A stretch of 64,000 nt of DNA from Pseudorasbora parva (lineage: Eukaryota; Chordata; Actinopteri; Cypriniformes; Gobionidae). The position numbers and the translations under genes are program-made. Where the stretch lies: assembly GCF_024679245.1 (NCBI RefSeq), contig NC_090177.1, positions 192,501-256,500 on the forward strand. The letters run 5' to 3'. A model generated the notes under the pieces. It did no database searches and was not told where the DNA came from. It saw only the letters and a program-made list of their open reading frames with translations. This document shows, one piece after another, positions 39,601 to 45,137 of the stretch. Each line of letters opens with the position of its first letter. Position 1 is the first letter of the stretch.

Positions 39601-41072
39601 CCTCTACAGTAGATTAGTTCTGATAACAAGCAAATAAATAACACATCACATTAGACATACAGTCTAAGTTACATTAGACGCCGAGCTCATACGCAGTCAG
39701 TTTGGACATTTAGTAAGCACAAGGCTTTCTGCTGAGTCTCACACACTGTGTTTCCGCTGGTGTCATGTGCTCTCTGCTTGATTTTTAATATTTATATCAA
39801 GTTAACCAAGAATAGTACGTCAAAATGTATTTCTACTGAGTAGTGCGCCATACTATCCACTAGCCAGACCGATAAACAGACCGGAAGTTAACTTCGGGCC
39901 CGGCGCGTAACCGTAGCACCGCACGTGCGTTCGCTGAAACCGTCTATAAATAAAGCTGATTGATTGGTTAAATGAATAAAGCTGATTGATTGGTTAAATG
40001 ATTTTAGCAAATGGCTGCAATATGACAAAGAGTGAAAAATGTAAGGGGATCTGAATACTTCCGCACCCAGTTCTTATGGAAGCCCATTTCAGCCAGATAA
40101 GTGGAAAAATCATGCTTTGGTAAACTATAATTATGATAGTAAAAAGTCAAAATAATAACAAAATTAATAATAACAAAAATACGAGCTTTTATCTGATAAT
40201 TATGTATTATGTCGTAATTTTAACCGTACATGTCTGTCAAAAATATTACTTAAAAAGTCAAGATTAGCATATCATTATGACTAAGTATATCATAAAGTCG
40301 AAAGTATGACTTTCTATCTGATAATTGTCTTTTTTTTGTCATTTGTCATACATGTCAAAACTATGGCTTAAAAAGTCAAGATTATGACTTATATCAAGAT
40401 TATGATAAATAAAGTCGTAATGATATGCTAAAGTCAAAAATATGACTTTCTATCTGATAATTATGTATTTTTATGTCATAATTTCAACCATGCGTGTCAA
40501 AATTATCTCTTAAGAAATCGAGATTATGATATCCTAAAGTCGAAAATATGACTTTGATAATTATTATTTTTGTCATAATTCTGACCATACATGCCACAAA
40601 TATAACTTAAAAAGTCGAGATTATTATTTAATAATCATAATAAATGATAACAAAAGTCAAAAAATATGACTTTATATAAACCTTTTGTCTTTTTACGTCA
40701 TAATTTCAACCATACGTGTCAAAAATATTACTTAAAAAGTCCAGATCATGATATATTAAGTTATAATATCATAATAAAGTCGAAATTATGACTTTCTATT
40801 TGATGATTATGTATTTTTTTTGTTATAATTTCGACCATACATCCCAAAAATTTTACTTTTTTTTATTACAGTTAACAAGTTTTATGCCATAATTTCAACT
40901 CTTCGTCTTATAACATCTTATGTCATGATCTTAAATGATAACATTATTATGATTTGGGGGGAAACACATAATAAAATACAAAAACATAAGCAAACAGCCG
41001 CCAGAGTGCGAGTAAACCGAGTAAATGTACCGCTCTGCTGTGGTGTTTAAAGTGCTTCAGAAACTCCTCCAT
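1217..41072 (-). CDS. ctc1: CST complex subunit CTC1, exons 1-9 (N-terminal half; gene continues past the left end)
   Basis: CTC1 with STN1 and TEN1 forms the CST complex, which binds single-stranded telomeric DNA and recruits DNA polymerase alpha-primase for C-strand fill-in in the nucleus. Nine exons join in the order 41031-41072, 36779-36936, 27930-28167, 26434-26639, 18416-18548, 15506-15823, 7609-7737, 1802-2046 and 1217-1367. All are bounded by AG acceptors and GT donors, their phases agree, and together they give exactly 540 codons with no stop. Segments that align with remembered human CTC1 include CCSSLSWSSAHYK, LPREHLLLIG, AGLYEMDRQVGLCLAYQ, GVSQYLWL and EMIQEPHQCP. Human CTC1 is about 1,217 residues, so roughly half lies off the window. 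Introns are very large and full of transposons and minisatellites. The identification rests on recalled homology but is supported in every exon. What is unproven is expression and the exact splice sites of exons 1 and 9. Confidence 0.93.
1440..1800. repeat. TG/GA-rich simple repeat filling ctc1 intron 8
   Basis: The 434-bp intron between exons 9 and 8 consists almost wholly of interrupted (TG)n with GAGAGTG blocks. I see nothing else in it. Confidence 0.95.
1802..2046 (-). CDS. ctc1: ctc1 exon 8 (residues 409-490)
   Basis: The acceptor is TTTTCCTGCAG|CTCCAT and the donor CTGAGAG|GTGACA. The exon encodes LHNVHFLYQACRFSPR, VVLCVCLRSSVQITAFSF and LLLEKNLGVSQYLWLC and aligns with human LQDVHLLQS, PVLAPCLRGAVLLQSFS and ERQLGLPLYLWA. 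A short CA repeat encodes HTLSHTHTHS in the middle. It ends in phase 2. Confidence 0.92.
3018..4292 (-). pseudogene. L2 LINE reverse transcriptase region
   Basis: An open stretch of 424 codons includes GHSTETALLSVTEAL, LLDLSAAFDTVNH, ATGVPQGSVLGPLLFSIYM and the catalytic CYADDTQLYFSF box, followed by RLDYCNALLAGLP and LHWLPMAARIKFKALV near the C-terminus. The reverse-transcriptase motifs are intact. The link to the upstream endonuclease frame is broken by stops near 4.3-4.8 kb and by the hAT insertion, so the copy is unlikely to be active by itself. Confidence 0.88.
4788..7007 (-). pseudogene. L2 LINE endonuclease domain, interrupted at its C-terminal part
   Basis: Positions 7007-6435 encode an apurinic-like endonuclease with LMALTETWI, VVVYRPPGHLG and LILLGDFNIHLD, reaching GNQLDLVYTR. 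The same protein resumes at 5262 with LVYTRNCSTDN and TSDHFLITLNL and stops at 4788. The interruption is exactly the hAT element at 5271-6426 with its duplicated GTGTAGAC, which repeats the VYTR codons. The break is therefore secondary to LINE insertion. Confidence 0.85.
5271..6426. mobile_element. Non-autonomous hAT element inside the L2 endonuclease
   Basis: The ends read TAGGGATGG and ...CACATCCCTA, and the 8-bp duplication GTGTAGAC flanks both sides (5263-5270 and 6427-6434). Length is 1,156 bp with no transposase-like frame. An (AC)n tract lies at about 5707-5770. The target duplication is characteristic of the hAT superfamily. Confidence 0.93.
7609..7737 (-). CDS. ctc1: ctc1 exon 7 (residues 366-408)
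   Basis: The acceptor is GTCTGATTGGCAG|GGCACG and the donor GATTCAG|GTGAGG, 43 codons in phase 0. The exon encodes GTVTKVLNAEAGLYEMDR, QVGLCLAYQ and LRPGAEIQ, nearly residue for residue the human block GAVTGVLNEPAGLYELDG, QLGLCLAYQ and MRPGVCLQ. This is one of the strongest single matches for the gene. Confidence 0.95.
8030..8482. repeat. 80-bp minisatellite, left part, ctc1 intron 6
   Basis: Tandem 80-bp units with cores GAGTGAATGATTCAATGACT and GCTTCATTACTGGATGAATC. The array is cut at 8483 by a DIRS retrotransposon and resumes at 14035, so the two parts were one array. Confidence 0.97.
8486..8674 (+). repeat. DIRS left inverted terminal repeat with likely promoter
   Basis: Starts CCCATTCAGTCGGTTCACTC and contains the shared block ATGACTATGGGATATCGCGC, which recurs inverted at about 13960-13980. 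It ends near CAGCTCTTCACCG. A GC-box-like GGGCGGGG and CATATAAATG inside it suggest that transcription starts here. Confidence 0.88.
9767..11338 (+). pseudogene. DIRS reverse transcriptase / RNase H remnants, frameshifted
   Basis: Pieces in different plus-strand frames resemble DIRS polyprotein: FATRKDGG near 9.79 kb, ILDDLFLAADSREQALL and RSLGFLINVKK near 10.0-10.1 kb, LPLLQLTRTLLIWAHSWH near 10.75 kb, and LMSRGGPRVREWRLHP with IVAQIWARFSSAEVD near 11.2-11.3 kb. The polymerase core between motif 1 and the DD box is shortened, and A-runs at about 9837-9853 and 10110-10130 break the frame. It is non-functional. A recombinase region is expected at 11.7-13.4 kb but I cannot recognise its catalytic residues. 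Confidence 0.75.
11411..11668 (+). mobile_element. tRNA-derived SINE inserted in the DIRS element
   Basis: A tRNA-like head (GGGGCTCAGTGGTTCATGTA, then GGCAGTTTAATCCTTGGG as a B-box-like region) is followed by a body with GTAAAGTGCTTTGGATGGCC and a tail CAGTCCATTTACCAT. This layout is typical of fish SINEs that share a LINE-like tail. Target duplications were not resolved. Confidence 0.65.
13690..13790. repeat. DIRS internal complementary region
   Basis: TTGTACCGAGTGAACCGACT runs to GAATGGGAAC, the reverse complement of the element's left end. It is followed directly by GTTGAGTTATGCATATAACT and on to GAGGTACAAC, the reverse complement of the right end. The join at 13735-13739 represents the two termini brought together, as in the circular intermediate of the DIRS cycle. 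Confidence 0.88.
13817..14031 (-). repeat. DIRS right inverted terminal repeat
   Basis: Reverse complement of the left repeat over the shared portion (GCGCGATATCCCATAGTCAT). It has its own outer extension ending TAGTTATATGCATAACTCAA. Unequal outer ends are normal for DIRS elements. Confidence 0.88.
14035..15450. repeat. 80-bp minisatellite, right part, ctc1 intron 6
   Basis: About 17 units continue the array from 8.0-8.48 kb. Variants (CTCTTGAG versus CTCGAG, CAGTACCGG versus CATTACTGG, AAGGC versus AAGAC) recur in the same order about 484 bp apart (starting near 14447 and 14931). Blocks of about six units were therefore duplicated together. The array ends some 55 bp from ctc1 exon 6. Confidence 0.96.
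15506..15823 (-). CDS. ctc1: ctc1 exon 6 (residues 260-365), with a coding CA-repeat insert
   Basis: The acceptor is TTTCTCAATCCCTCTGCAG|GAACCC and the donor CTTCAAG|GTGAGG, phase 0 on both sides. The exon encodes KHQYWRQCVCVGQSVCLSS and LRVCSLQGLDGRCVLSD, which match the human stretch ending in LTELRVSKIRGQRQ. It continues through a low-complexity His/Thr/Asp segment made by CA repeats, then SAVRVKRSTLINFK. The repeat falls where human CTC1 has a variable loop (EGPLLEADPKPLPMPS). Confidence 0.88.
16190..16510. repeat. Palindromic foldback with 33-35 bp tandem units
   Basis: The left arm GATGGCCGATTTCAGAACAA is mirrored by TTGTTCTGAAATTGGCCATC on the right. Inside, ATCATGAATCGATTCACTGA plus CTCATAACGGTTCA repeats about four times on one side and about twice inverted on the other. 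It is probably a small foldback MITE nested in the larger element. Confidence 0.8.
16989..18238. mobile_element. Non-autonomous hAT element (TAGGGCTGGGC ends)
   Basis: The ends are TAGGGCTGGGCAATATGG and TTATCGCCCAGCCCTA, with the 8-bp duplication CTTTAAAT at 16981-16988 and 18239-18246. Length is 1,250 bp. It contains (AC)n followed by (GC)n at about 17342-17408 and no recognisable transposase. Confidence 0.93.
18416..18548 (-). CDS. ctc1: ctc1 exon 5 (residues 215-259)
   Basis: The exon encodes CEDQVCVCVSGQVSAVC, PLLLIRGKRFFCLILSD and SSVPVFIT and ends ATCACC|GTGAGTG in phase 0. It fits human [20 protein letters not shown]. The acceptor is unusual: a (TG)32 tract runs straight into CAG with no ordinary pyrimidine tract. 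A short TG run inside the exon encodes VCVCV. Confidence 0.88.
18552..18615. repeat. (AC)32 microsatellite abutting the ctc1 exon 5 acceptor
   Basis: Sixty-four bases of pure AC on the plus strand, i.e. (GT)32 on the ctc1 sense strand, lie immediately upstream of the CAG at 18551-18549. They occupy the place of the pyrimidine tract. Confidence 0.95.
18693..18895. mobile_element. Left arm of a foldback MITE (CACTGCAAAAAA family), partial
   Basis: Contains CTCAGTATTTTTGTCTTGTT, AGAGAGTTTTTGCTTAAAAT and ATCTGCCAATGGGGTGAGAA. These are the same blocks as in the copies at 30333, 61104, 62062, 62721 and 63617. The 30-bp array starts where the centre of the element would be, and no right arm follows the array. 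Confidence 0.75.
18897..23830. repeat. 30-bp minisatellite array, about 4.9 kb, in ctc1 intron 4
   Basis: More than 150 tandem copies of a 30-bp unit: CGAGATCGGCCGATAGCG followed by ATTTTTTGTCAG. Each full unit contains the self-complementary ATCGGCCGAT. Shortened units (GATCGGCGATTTTTTG), GACCGATGGCG variants and T-run length changes recur in blocks. The run from about 20210 reappears nearly unchanged about 1,324 bp later, from 21534. Open frames on both strands are repeat artefacts. Confidence 0.98.
23831..24922. other. Intronic stretch with a probable hAT-derived fragment
   Basis: At 24043 a hAT-like end TAGGGATGTCATGGTACC begins, but I found no matching right end. GATGCGTTCAGCCACTTAGC (about 24411) is mirrored by GGCTAAGTGGCTAAACGCAT (about 24876). 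No coding exon was recognised. Confidence 0.5.
24923..26100. mobile_element. TTAA-flanked DNA element, non-autonomous
   Basis: The ends AGGGGCGGTGAAACAC and GCATTTCACCGCCGCT are inverted repeats, with TTAA at 24919-24922 and 26101-26104. Length is 1,178 bp. The element splits the foldback-MITE phrase TCATTTTGCCTGTTTTAAGC, which fixes its borders. TTAA targets fit piggyBac-like or Kolobok-like transposases; no transposase is encoded. Confidence 0.88.
26101..26220. mobile_element. Foldback MITE right arm, continuing across the TTAA insertion
   Basis: TTAAGCAATAACTCTTCATT, ACTGATCTAGTAAATGAATC and ATTTATATATTTGGACTGG match the right arm of the CACTGCAAAAAA foldback family. The adjoining piece lies left of 24923. 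Confidence 0.75.
26434..26639 (-). CDS. ctc1: ctc1 exon 4 (residues 147-215)
   Basis: The exon runs from CCAG|ATGCTAAGG to GGCAGAG|GTGTGG and encodes LWLGRLMLFPTWNYIP, YLELTETPVCVT and RAADLLRQR. It corresponds to human SWLGHLFLFPRWSYLPP, HLELWDAPVPV and SASCLLRLR. It ends in phase 2, which exon 5 completes. Confidence 0.93.
26640..27929. other. ctc1 intron 3: no gene; one MITE end and low-grade repeats
   Basis: GAAACAAGACAATAATACTG through AGAAGAGCATGTTTTGCAGT at about 26925-26970 is a terminal fragment of the foldback MITE family. The rest has no frame with recognisable similarity and I see no exon in it. Confidence 0.7.
27930..28167 (-). CDS. ctc1: ctc1 exon 3 (residues 67-146)
   Basis: The acceptor is TTTTCCTGGCAG and the donor TGTGCG|GTGAGTG. 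The exon encodes RLVSVSELTREQRSACC, SSLSWSSAHYKERARG, ALPREHLLLIGFLCDGRA and LWRVRDAGGSVSCA. This aligns well with human CTC1 (SVQDL, CCSHLSWSS, PLPREQLLLLG, LYVRDNTGVLSCE), the first predicted OB-fold region. It ends in phase 0. Confidence 0.95.
28200..29040. repeat. Palindrome-rich tandem repeat (GATATCGATA / CTTTCAAGGACAGTATC)
   Basis: Repeats of TACTTTCAAGGACAGTATCA and CGATATCGATAACGA run in one direction to about 28660 and then inverted (TATCGGTGATACTGTCCTTG) to about 28990. The stretch could fold into a large hairpin. It belongs to the outer hAT element. Confidence 0.85.
29085..29995. mobile_element. TTAA-flanked foldback element
   Basis: The arms include TGAGAAATGACCCTAGGGGT and CATCTGTTAATCACCCCTAG, and continue inward through AGATCGTTCTCTGGGATGCG to GCATCCCAGAGAACGATCTA. 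TTAA lies at 29081-29084 and 29996-29999. Length is 911 bp with arms of more than 150 bp and imperfect pairing. A (AAAT)n tract sits near the centre. Confidence 0.85.
30333..32285. mobile_element. Foldback MITE (CACTGCAAAAAA family), split by a TTAA element
   Basis: Starts CACTGCAAAAAATGCTCTTC and ends AAGCATTTTTTGCAGTG. The central palindrome has AGGCAAATGATCTGCCAATG opposite CATTGGCAGATCATTTTGCC. It is interrupted at 30410-31945 by another element. Confidence 0.85.
30410..31945. mobile_element. TTAA-flanked element (ACGTGCAGTATGCAAC ends)
   Basis: The ends ACGTGCAGTATGCAAC and TTACATATTGTGCCT are imperfect inverted repeats between TTAA at 30406-30409 and 31946-31949. Length is 1,536 bp. 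Short open stretches inside show no family I recognise. The borders are confirmed because the surrounding MITE resumes exactly on each side. Confidence 0.78.
32382..33136. mobile_element. TTAA-flanked foldback MITE, complete copy
   Basis: The ends AGGGTTAGTTCACCC and GGGTGAACTAACGCT lie between TTAA at 32378-32381 and 33137-33140. Long arms pair TCACTACAGCGGCTCTACAA with TTGTAGAGCCGCTGTAGTGA. Length is 755 bp. It is the reference copy for the damaged element at 15905-18358. Confidence 0.92.
33178..33420 (+). pseudogene. hAT transposase remnant: BED-finger start joined to C-terminal dimerisation motif
   Basis: From about 33180, GKKPTVWDYFDRKGDEVY resembles the beginning of a BED zinc finger. 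Shortly after, DPDWWRTANGKLFPRLAAL and ARRLYIPPAVPSE resemble the hAT C-terminal dimerisation region (pattern WW...FP.LA.LA...L.IPA..VPSE). The catalytic middle is missing, as expected for an internally deleted derivative. The reading then runs into LINE sequence, so the apparent 159-residue frame starting at 33265 is a chimera. Confidence 0.72.
33437..36090 (+). mobile_element. 5'-truncated LINE, 3' end with (TTGA)n tail, split by a hAT element
   Basis: It encodes the C-terminal part of a non-LTR reverse transcriptase: SSRLDYCNALLGGCPAR, NKLQLVQTAAARVLTR, LSTLHWLPIKHRR, then after a frameshift FSYLAPKLWNSLPSIV and FKSRLKTHLFTMAHTQ. The 3' end is AAAGCGCTATATAAATAAAG followed by TTGATTGATTGATTGA. 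A hAT element interrupts it at 34120-35322. It is non-coding today. Family is L2/Rex-like, not resolved further. Confidence 0.82.
34120..35322. mobile_element. Third hAT element, inside the LINE fragment
   Basis: The ends TAGGGCTGGGCGATATGG and ATATCGCCCACCCCTA are flanked by the exact duplication CATCTACG at 34112-34119 and 35323-35330. Length is 1,203 bp. It is related by its ends to the element at 16989-18238. No transposase was seen. Confidence 0.94.
36779..36936 (-). CDS. ctc1: ctc1 exon 2 (residues 15-67)
   Basis: The acceptor is TGTGTGTTTCAG|GAG and the donor CTACAG|GTGTGTGTG. The exon encodes EQLWLSELFEAVRQRL...SLPVSY and matches the N-terminal helical part of CTC1 (human ends this stretch in LPLSYSF). 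It ends in phase 2. TG repeats lie directly on both sides. Confidence 0.88.
37263..38214 (-). pseudogene. Tc1-type transposase, frameshifted
   Basis: Minus-strand fragments in order are an N-terminal helix-turn-helix region (KELPEELRDRSVARQRSG, KAPKSTLASIILQWK), a mid region (YSPISEAWWWQHNAVGCF, FHQDNDPKHS) and a C-terminal region ([20 protein letters not shown]). The last two carry the usual Tc1 D...D/E signature context (HQDNDPKH and DLNPIEHLW). Stops and frameshifts separate them, so the copy is inactive. Confidence 0.9.
38778..39944. mobile_element. Inverted-repeat element with probable TA target, inside the LINE fragment
   Basis: The ends GACGGTTTCAACG and CGCTGAAACCGTC are inverted repeats. 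Inner blocks CTTAACTTCCGG and CCGGAAGTTAACTTCG also pair. Comparing the interrupted phrase with the other LINE copy (GCGCTATATAAATAAAG) supports a TA duplication. Length is 1,167 bp. The superfamily is not clear from these ends. Confidence 0.8.
39013..39186. mobile_element. Small TTAA-flanked MITE, innermost of four nested elements
   Basis: The ends GGGTAGGTCACCCC and GTGTGAACTAACCCC lie between TTAA at 39009-39012 and 39187-39190. The ends are related to the 32382-33136 family, and it is only about 175 bp. Confidence 0.78.
40090..40970. repeat. Degenerate AT-rich tandem repeat (CATAATTTCAACCATACGTG / AAAAGTCGA)
   Basis: Loosely repeated blocks of ATGACTTTCTATCTGATAAT, TGTCATAATTTCAACCATA and AAAAAGTCAAGATTATGATA. 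A related patch lies at 41515-41835. No gene was seen. Confidence 0.8.
41031..41072 (-). CDS. ctc1: ctc1 exon 1, coding part (residues 1-14)
   Basis: The ATG at 41072-41070 opens MEEFLKHFKHHSRA and the exon ends in phase 0 at a GT donor (GCG|GTACAT). Joined to exon 2 it continues in frame as EQLWLSELFEAV, which resembles the start of human CTC1 (SEQAWLEDAQVF). Another ATG a little upstream is in a different frame, so this start was preferred. The exon is too short for ORF-length criteria and depends on its position and phase. Confidence 0.7.
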
Positions 41073-42240
41073 CCTTCCGCTGACACTGCCACATGAAAAT
41101 AATAATAATAATAATAATAAAGTTAAATCATAAGAGCGAGAATATTAATATTAACGACACTTTGGTTTGAGTGAGATGCGCGGGTCCGCTCTTCTTCTTC
41201 TGTGAGCGCGCGTGAGGCCACGCGCATCAGGGGCGCCTCCACGCGCAGCGGAGAACAATCACACTCACACACACACACACACACACTAGTGGTTTATTTT
41301 AGGGATTTTTGTTATGATTAAAATGTTGCTAGGTGGTATCAATTATAAAACTGATATTTTTGTTCGGCTGGGTGGTTAATTTGTCTGTGGTGTGACAAAA
41401 ATCAGAATATATTGAACTTTTCAGGGACTTTAAGCACTAGCCGCTACAAGAAAACAAAACATAAAATCACCTCAAGCCTTTATATACAATAGTTTTCATA
41501 GTTTTGACTTCTATTGTGATTATTATGTATTTTTATGTCATAATTTCAACCATAAATGCCGAAATAATGGCATAAGAAATCGACATAATGATATGCTAAC
41601 ATCGAAAAATCAAGATTATGATATCCTAAATTATAATACCATAATAAAAGTCGCAAATATGACTTTTTATTGTGATAATTTTGTATTTTTCTTATAATTT
41701 CAACCATTCATGCAAAAAATATGACTTAAAAGGTCAAGATTATGATATCCTAAGTTATTATAACATAAAAGTCGCAAATATGACTTTCTATTGTGTATTT
41801 TGATTTTATAATTTCAACCACACATGCCAAAATAATGACATTTGTCTGTGGTGTGACAAAACGCAGAACATATATTTAACTTTACTAGCCGCGACAAGAA
41901 AACTATCCATAATCACATCCAGCCTTCGTTTACTCACTCTCCTGAGGTGGGGCCAAAGCGGAGGGGCTTCTAGCGTGTGGTTTATATGACTGATATTAAA
42001 TCTGTAGTATAAATGATCGTTAAATTAGATTATAATGGCTGTTGTTGTGAGGGCAGTTTACAAACATTCGAACCGCACTGGGTTTCAGTCCCGCCAATCA
42101 GCTGCGGCGTCCTCGGTGGGCGCGTTCGCTGATTGGACGCAAGCTGAACCAATCAGGCGGCGAGTCCCGCCTGCCGTGCGTTATGTGCGTCACGCACACA
42201 CTCAGCACAGAGATCACGTGGGACACACAGTACAGAGGAG
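41073..42240. promoter_or_regulatory. Shared head-to-head upstream region of ctc1 (minus) and hmgb (plus), with CCAAT boxes
   Basis: The two genes diverge from this interval. Near the hmgb side, CCAAT elements lie at 42094-42098 and 42149-42153, an inverted one at 42132-42136, and an E-box CACGTG at about 42215, all in a CpG-rich stretch that continues to about 42560. The ctc1 side (41160-41260) is GC-rich (GTGAGCGCGCGTGAGGCC). Clustered CCAAT boxes fit NF-Y-driven expression of proliferation genes. The AT-rich middle carries no recognised motif. Promoter activity is inferred. Confidence 0.55.
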
Positions 42241-42276
42241 AGGCGCGAGCTGGTCTGCAGAGCGAATTAACAAAAG
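42180..42276 (+). other. hmgb3: Possible hmgb 5' untranslated exon 1
   Basis: A non-coding first exon is usual for HMGB genes. Downstream of the CCAAT cluster the sequence runs to AATTAACAAAAG|GTTTGG, a plausible donor at 42277, and the first coding exon has its own acceptor at 44980. Start and donor are guesses from context. Confidence 0.35.
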
Positions 42277-42789
42277 GTTTGGATACTAAAACTATTATTT
42301 AAATCGATTTATTTTCGCGTTTAAACTACTAATGTCCGACAGTGCCGCGATGTTCGCTCGACACAGCGAGCGCGGTTTAAAAGGGTTTTTTTCCGGGGCG
42401 TTTTTTGCGAGAGTCCGCGCGCGCTCGCGTCGTGTGCCGTAACCGGAGCGCGCACGCAGTTAAAGTGTTTTAACGGGAGATTCGGTGCTTTAACGGCGTC
42501 CCGCGCTCCGGTTCCCGCGTGCATCGCGTTCATCTCGCGCTCACGGATGATATAACGCGTTTGGGTGGAGGAGGGGTGCGCGGAGGGAATTAGGCGGGAA
42601 AGAAAATGGAGGAATCTTTGTTAGACAAAAGCCTCCGTTAACAACAAAAGTGCCGTAAAACACTTAAACCCGCACGATTTACGGCAGAACTGACCCGCGC
42701 GCGCATGCATTTCGACGCAACTCGTTTTAATGTGCGTGCGTTTCTCTTTGTGTTGTGTGTTTGGGTCGTTTATTGCTTTATTTCGCATA

Positions 42790-44200
42790 TCAGTCTCAAA
42801 GCTCATGTGTAGTGGTGTGAAACCCATGCTGAGAGGAGTTCTGGCTTTAAACGCGCGCATTAACTCTTACTCTAAACGGCGTGTGTGTGTAAATAAAGCA
42901 TGTTTTAAAGTAAATATGATGTAACTTATCGTATATCAGTTAAACAATGTTATTTTTATTTTAAAAAAACATGCTATTTTTATGAAATAAGCCAGTTAAC
43001 TCCGCCCCTTTTCAGCCAGATCTAATACGCATTTTAATGTGACGCGACGCGTATTCCTGTGTGAACCGCACTTCATGCAATGCGTTAGCAGCGCTTAATC
43101 ATTATATTTGAGTTATTAATTTCTGTGTTTTGTATTTCTTTTGTGTAATGGTGTAAAACCCATGCTTAGATTAGTTCTGGCTTTAAATGCACGCATTAAC
43201 TCTTACACTAAACGGTGTGTGTGTATAGCATGTTTTTAAAGTAAATATTATTTAACTTATTGTATACCAGTTAAATAATATTATTTGAACTTAAAATGTT
43301 TATTTATTATATAAACCAACTTACTCCGCCCCTTTTAAGCCTGTACTAATACGCATTTCAGTGCAACTTATTTTAATTTAACGCAACGTGCATTTCTTTG
43401 TGAACTTCATCTTCATGCAATGCGTTTTCAGCGCTTAATCATTATATTTGAGTTATTAGTTGCACTGAAGTTGAACTGAAATGCATGCATTGATTAGTTT
43501 GAGCTTAAAATGGGCCTTAAGATGAGCTTGTTTTTAAAGTTAGTAACATTACTGAATTTAGGATATAATTGCATCATATCCAGGGCTGCACAATTAATCA
43601 AATTTGTAATCGAGATTACAATTACGGATGTCTCAATTATGTAATCGTTCAATAAAATGTAATCGCAAAAGTCAATTTGTGTGCTTAATGTGTTTTTTTG
43701 TTGTTGTTATCTTTAAGTGGTGGATTTAACGATTATCACAATTTACATTGAATGCAGTTTTAACGAGCGCTTTATAACAGTTTGAAGCAGCTGCGTGCCT
43801 ATTGTTACATCAAAAGAAACCCGCTGAAAACGGTCCATTGGTTTGGTTTCTTTAGATTAAAACAAAACAAAAAAGGTAAAATATGCATGGTATTGTTATA
43901 CCTAAAATAAACAAGAGGAGAACTTCAGGCAGAACTAATATTTATGCGTTTCAGTGGAACTTTTCATTTAACACTACGTGTATTTCTTTGCATCATGCAA
44001 TGCGTTTTCAAAGATTAATCGTTATATTTGAGTCGTTAATTACATTAAAAACTAAAATAAGTTGCACTGAAGTGCATCCACAGATTAGTTCTGGCTTAAA
44101 ATGGGCGGATTTAACTGGTTTATATAATAAATAGCATGTTTTTGAAGTAACATTATTAACTTATAATGTCAGATATCAGTCATATTGTTTATTTACTCTG
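42790..44200. repeat. Three diverged about 410-bp tandem copies in hmgb intron 1
   Basis: Blocks AACCCATGCTGAGAGGAGTT, CGCATTAACTCTTAC, AACTCCGCCCCTTTTCAGCC and TTCATGCAATGCGTTAGCAG at 42815-43110 recur in order at 43155-43450. The later part recurs again, more diverged, at about 43930-44170. A hAT-like end (CAGGGCTGCACAATTAATC at about 43581) lies between copies two and three, without a visible partner. Confidence 0.75.
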
Positions 44201-44987
44201 AAAATATGCCATAGGCCTATATAATAAACGTTTCACCGTGGTAAACTAACAGTTAAATCTGTGCCTTTAAGCCACAGTGACTAATTTATGCATGTTTACA
44301 ATTTTTAATACTACTATTGTAAGTATTTGAACTCAATCTGCTATATTCACTCTTTCCCCGCCAAATACAGAATTTCCCCTTATTTATGAGTACGCTTCCC
44401 GGCGGAAAACTGCTTTTTCTGTGTTTTTACTGTCGGATGCTATTCCGCATCTGAATGAGTAATGCTTCTCCTGATCAAAACACAGGCGAAGACGACGCAG
44501 AAACAAGCGATCGTATGCATGTGAAATAGCGCTCCTCATAGAAATCAAAGCTATCTAAAGTTCCTGATTGAGATGTGGAGCAGGACTGAAGCATTAGCGG
44601 TGTTGACGGACTCCATCTGTGTTTGATCCTCTCTGATCTGGAGTCAGTCTTTCACAGACACCTGATTTTCTCAGCTTTTGTTCAAAATGTGGCTTTTTTA
44701 TGAGACTTACCCATATTCAAGCGTTGATAGAAAAGCAATGCATGAAGCGAGAATAAAACAGGTTTGTTTGTTTAAAAGAAGAGGCTCAGCTCTTTTAATA
44801 CATGCATGCTCAGATCTTCTATGGGCTATTACATTTATGTGAAAATTGTCAAAAACCCTTGGTGGTGGCTGGCAATTTTTTTTTTTTTTTTTTTAAACGC
44901 TGGCGGAGAAAGGGTTAATATTGGCTGAGTGGCATTATGAGCGCTTGTTTTCCACTAACGCTGTTGTTTTGCTTCATTAGATCAGCC

Positions 44988-45137
44988 ATGGTGAAAGGAG
45001 ACGTGAATAAGCCCAAGGGAAAGACGTCAGCGTACGCGTACTTCGTGCAGACGTGCCGTGACGAACACAAGCGCAAGAGTCCTGAAGTTCCCGTCAACTT
45101 CTCAGAGTTCTCCAAGAAATGCTCAATGAGATGGAAG
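44988..45137 (+). CDS. hmgb3: hmgb coding exon 1: start and most of box A
   Basis: Acceptor GCTTCATTAG at 44971-44980, a short leader ATCAGCC, then ATG at 44988. Fifty codons end AGATGGAAG|GTGAGA in phase 0. The start matches the universal HMGB N-terminus ([12 protein letters not shown]). Confidence 0.96.

Larger units (their letters stand above)
38514..39999 (+). mobile_element. LINE 3'-end fragment (TTGA-tail family), second copy
   Basis: TTTAATTCTATAAACTATAA, GATAACATCACTGTTTACTC and AATAAAGCTGATTGATTGG match the 3' region of the LINE at 33437-36090. It is inserted in the Tc1 element and itself interrupted at 38778-39944. Confidence 0.85.
37021..40070 (-). mobile_element. Tc1/mariner-type element, expanded by nested insertions, ctc1 intron 1
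   Basis: The left end CAGTGGGTAAGGAAAGTATT continues CAGACCCCCTTAAATTCTTC. The right end, read inverted, is CTGGGTGCGGAAGTATTCAG. A degraded transposase lies on the minus strand. The LINE fragment beginning near 38514 interrupts it, and Tc1 sequence resumes near 40000 (GCAAATGGCTGCAATATGAC). Confidence 0.9.
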
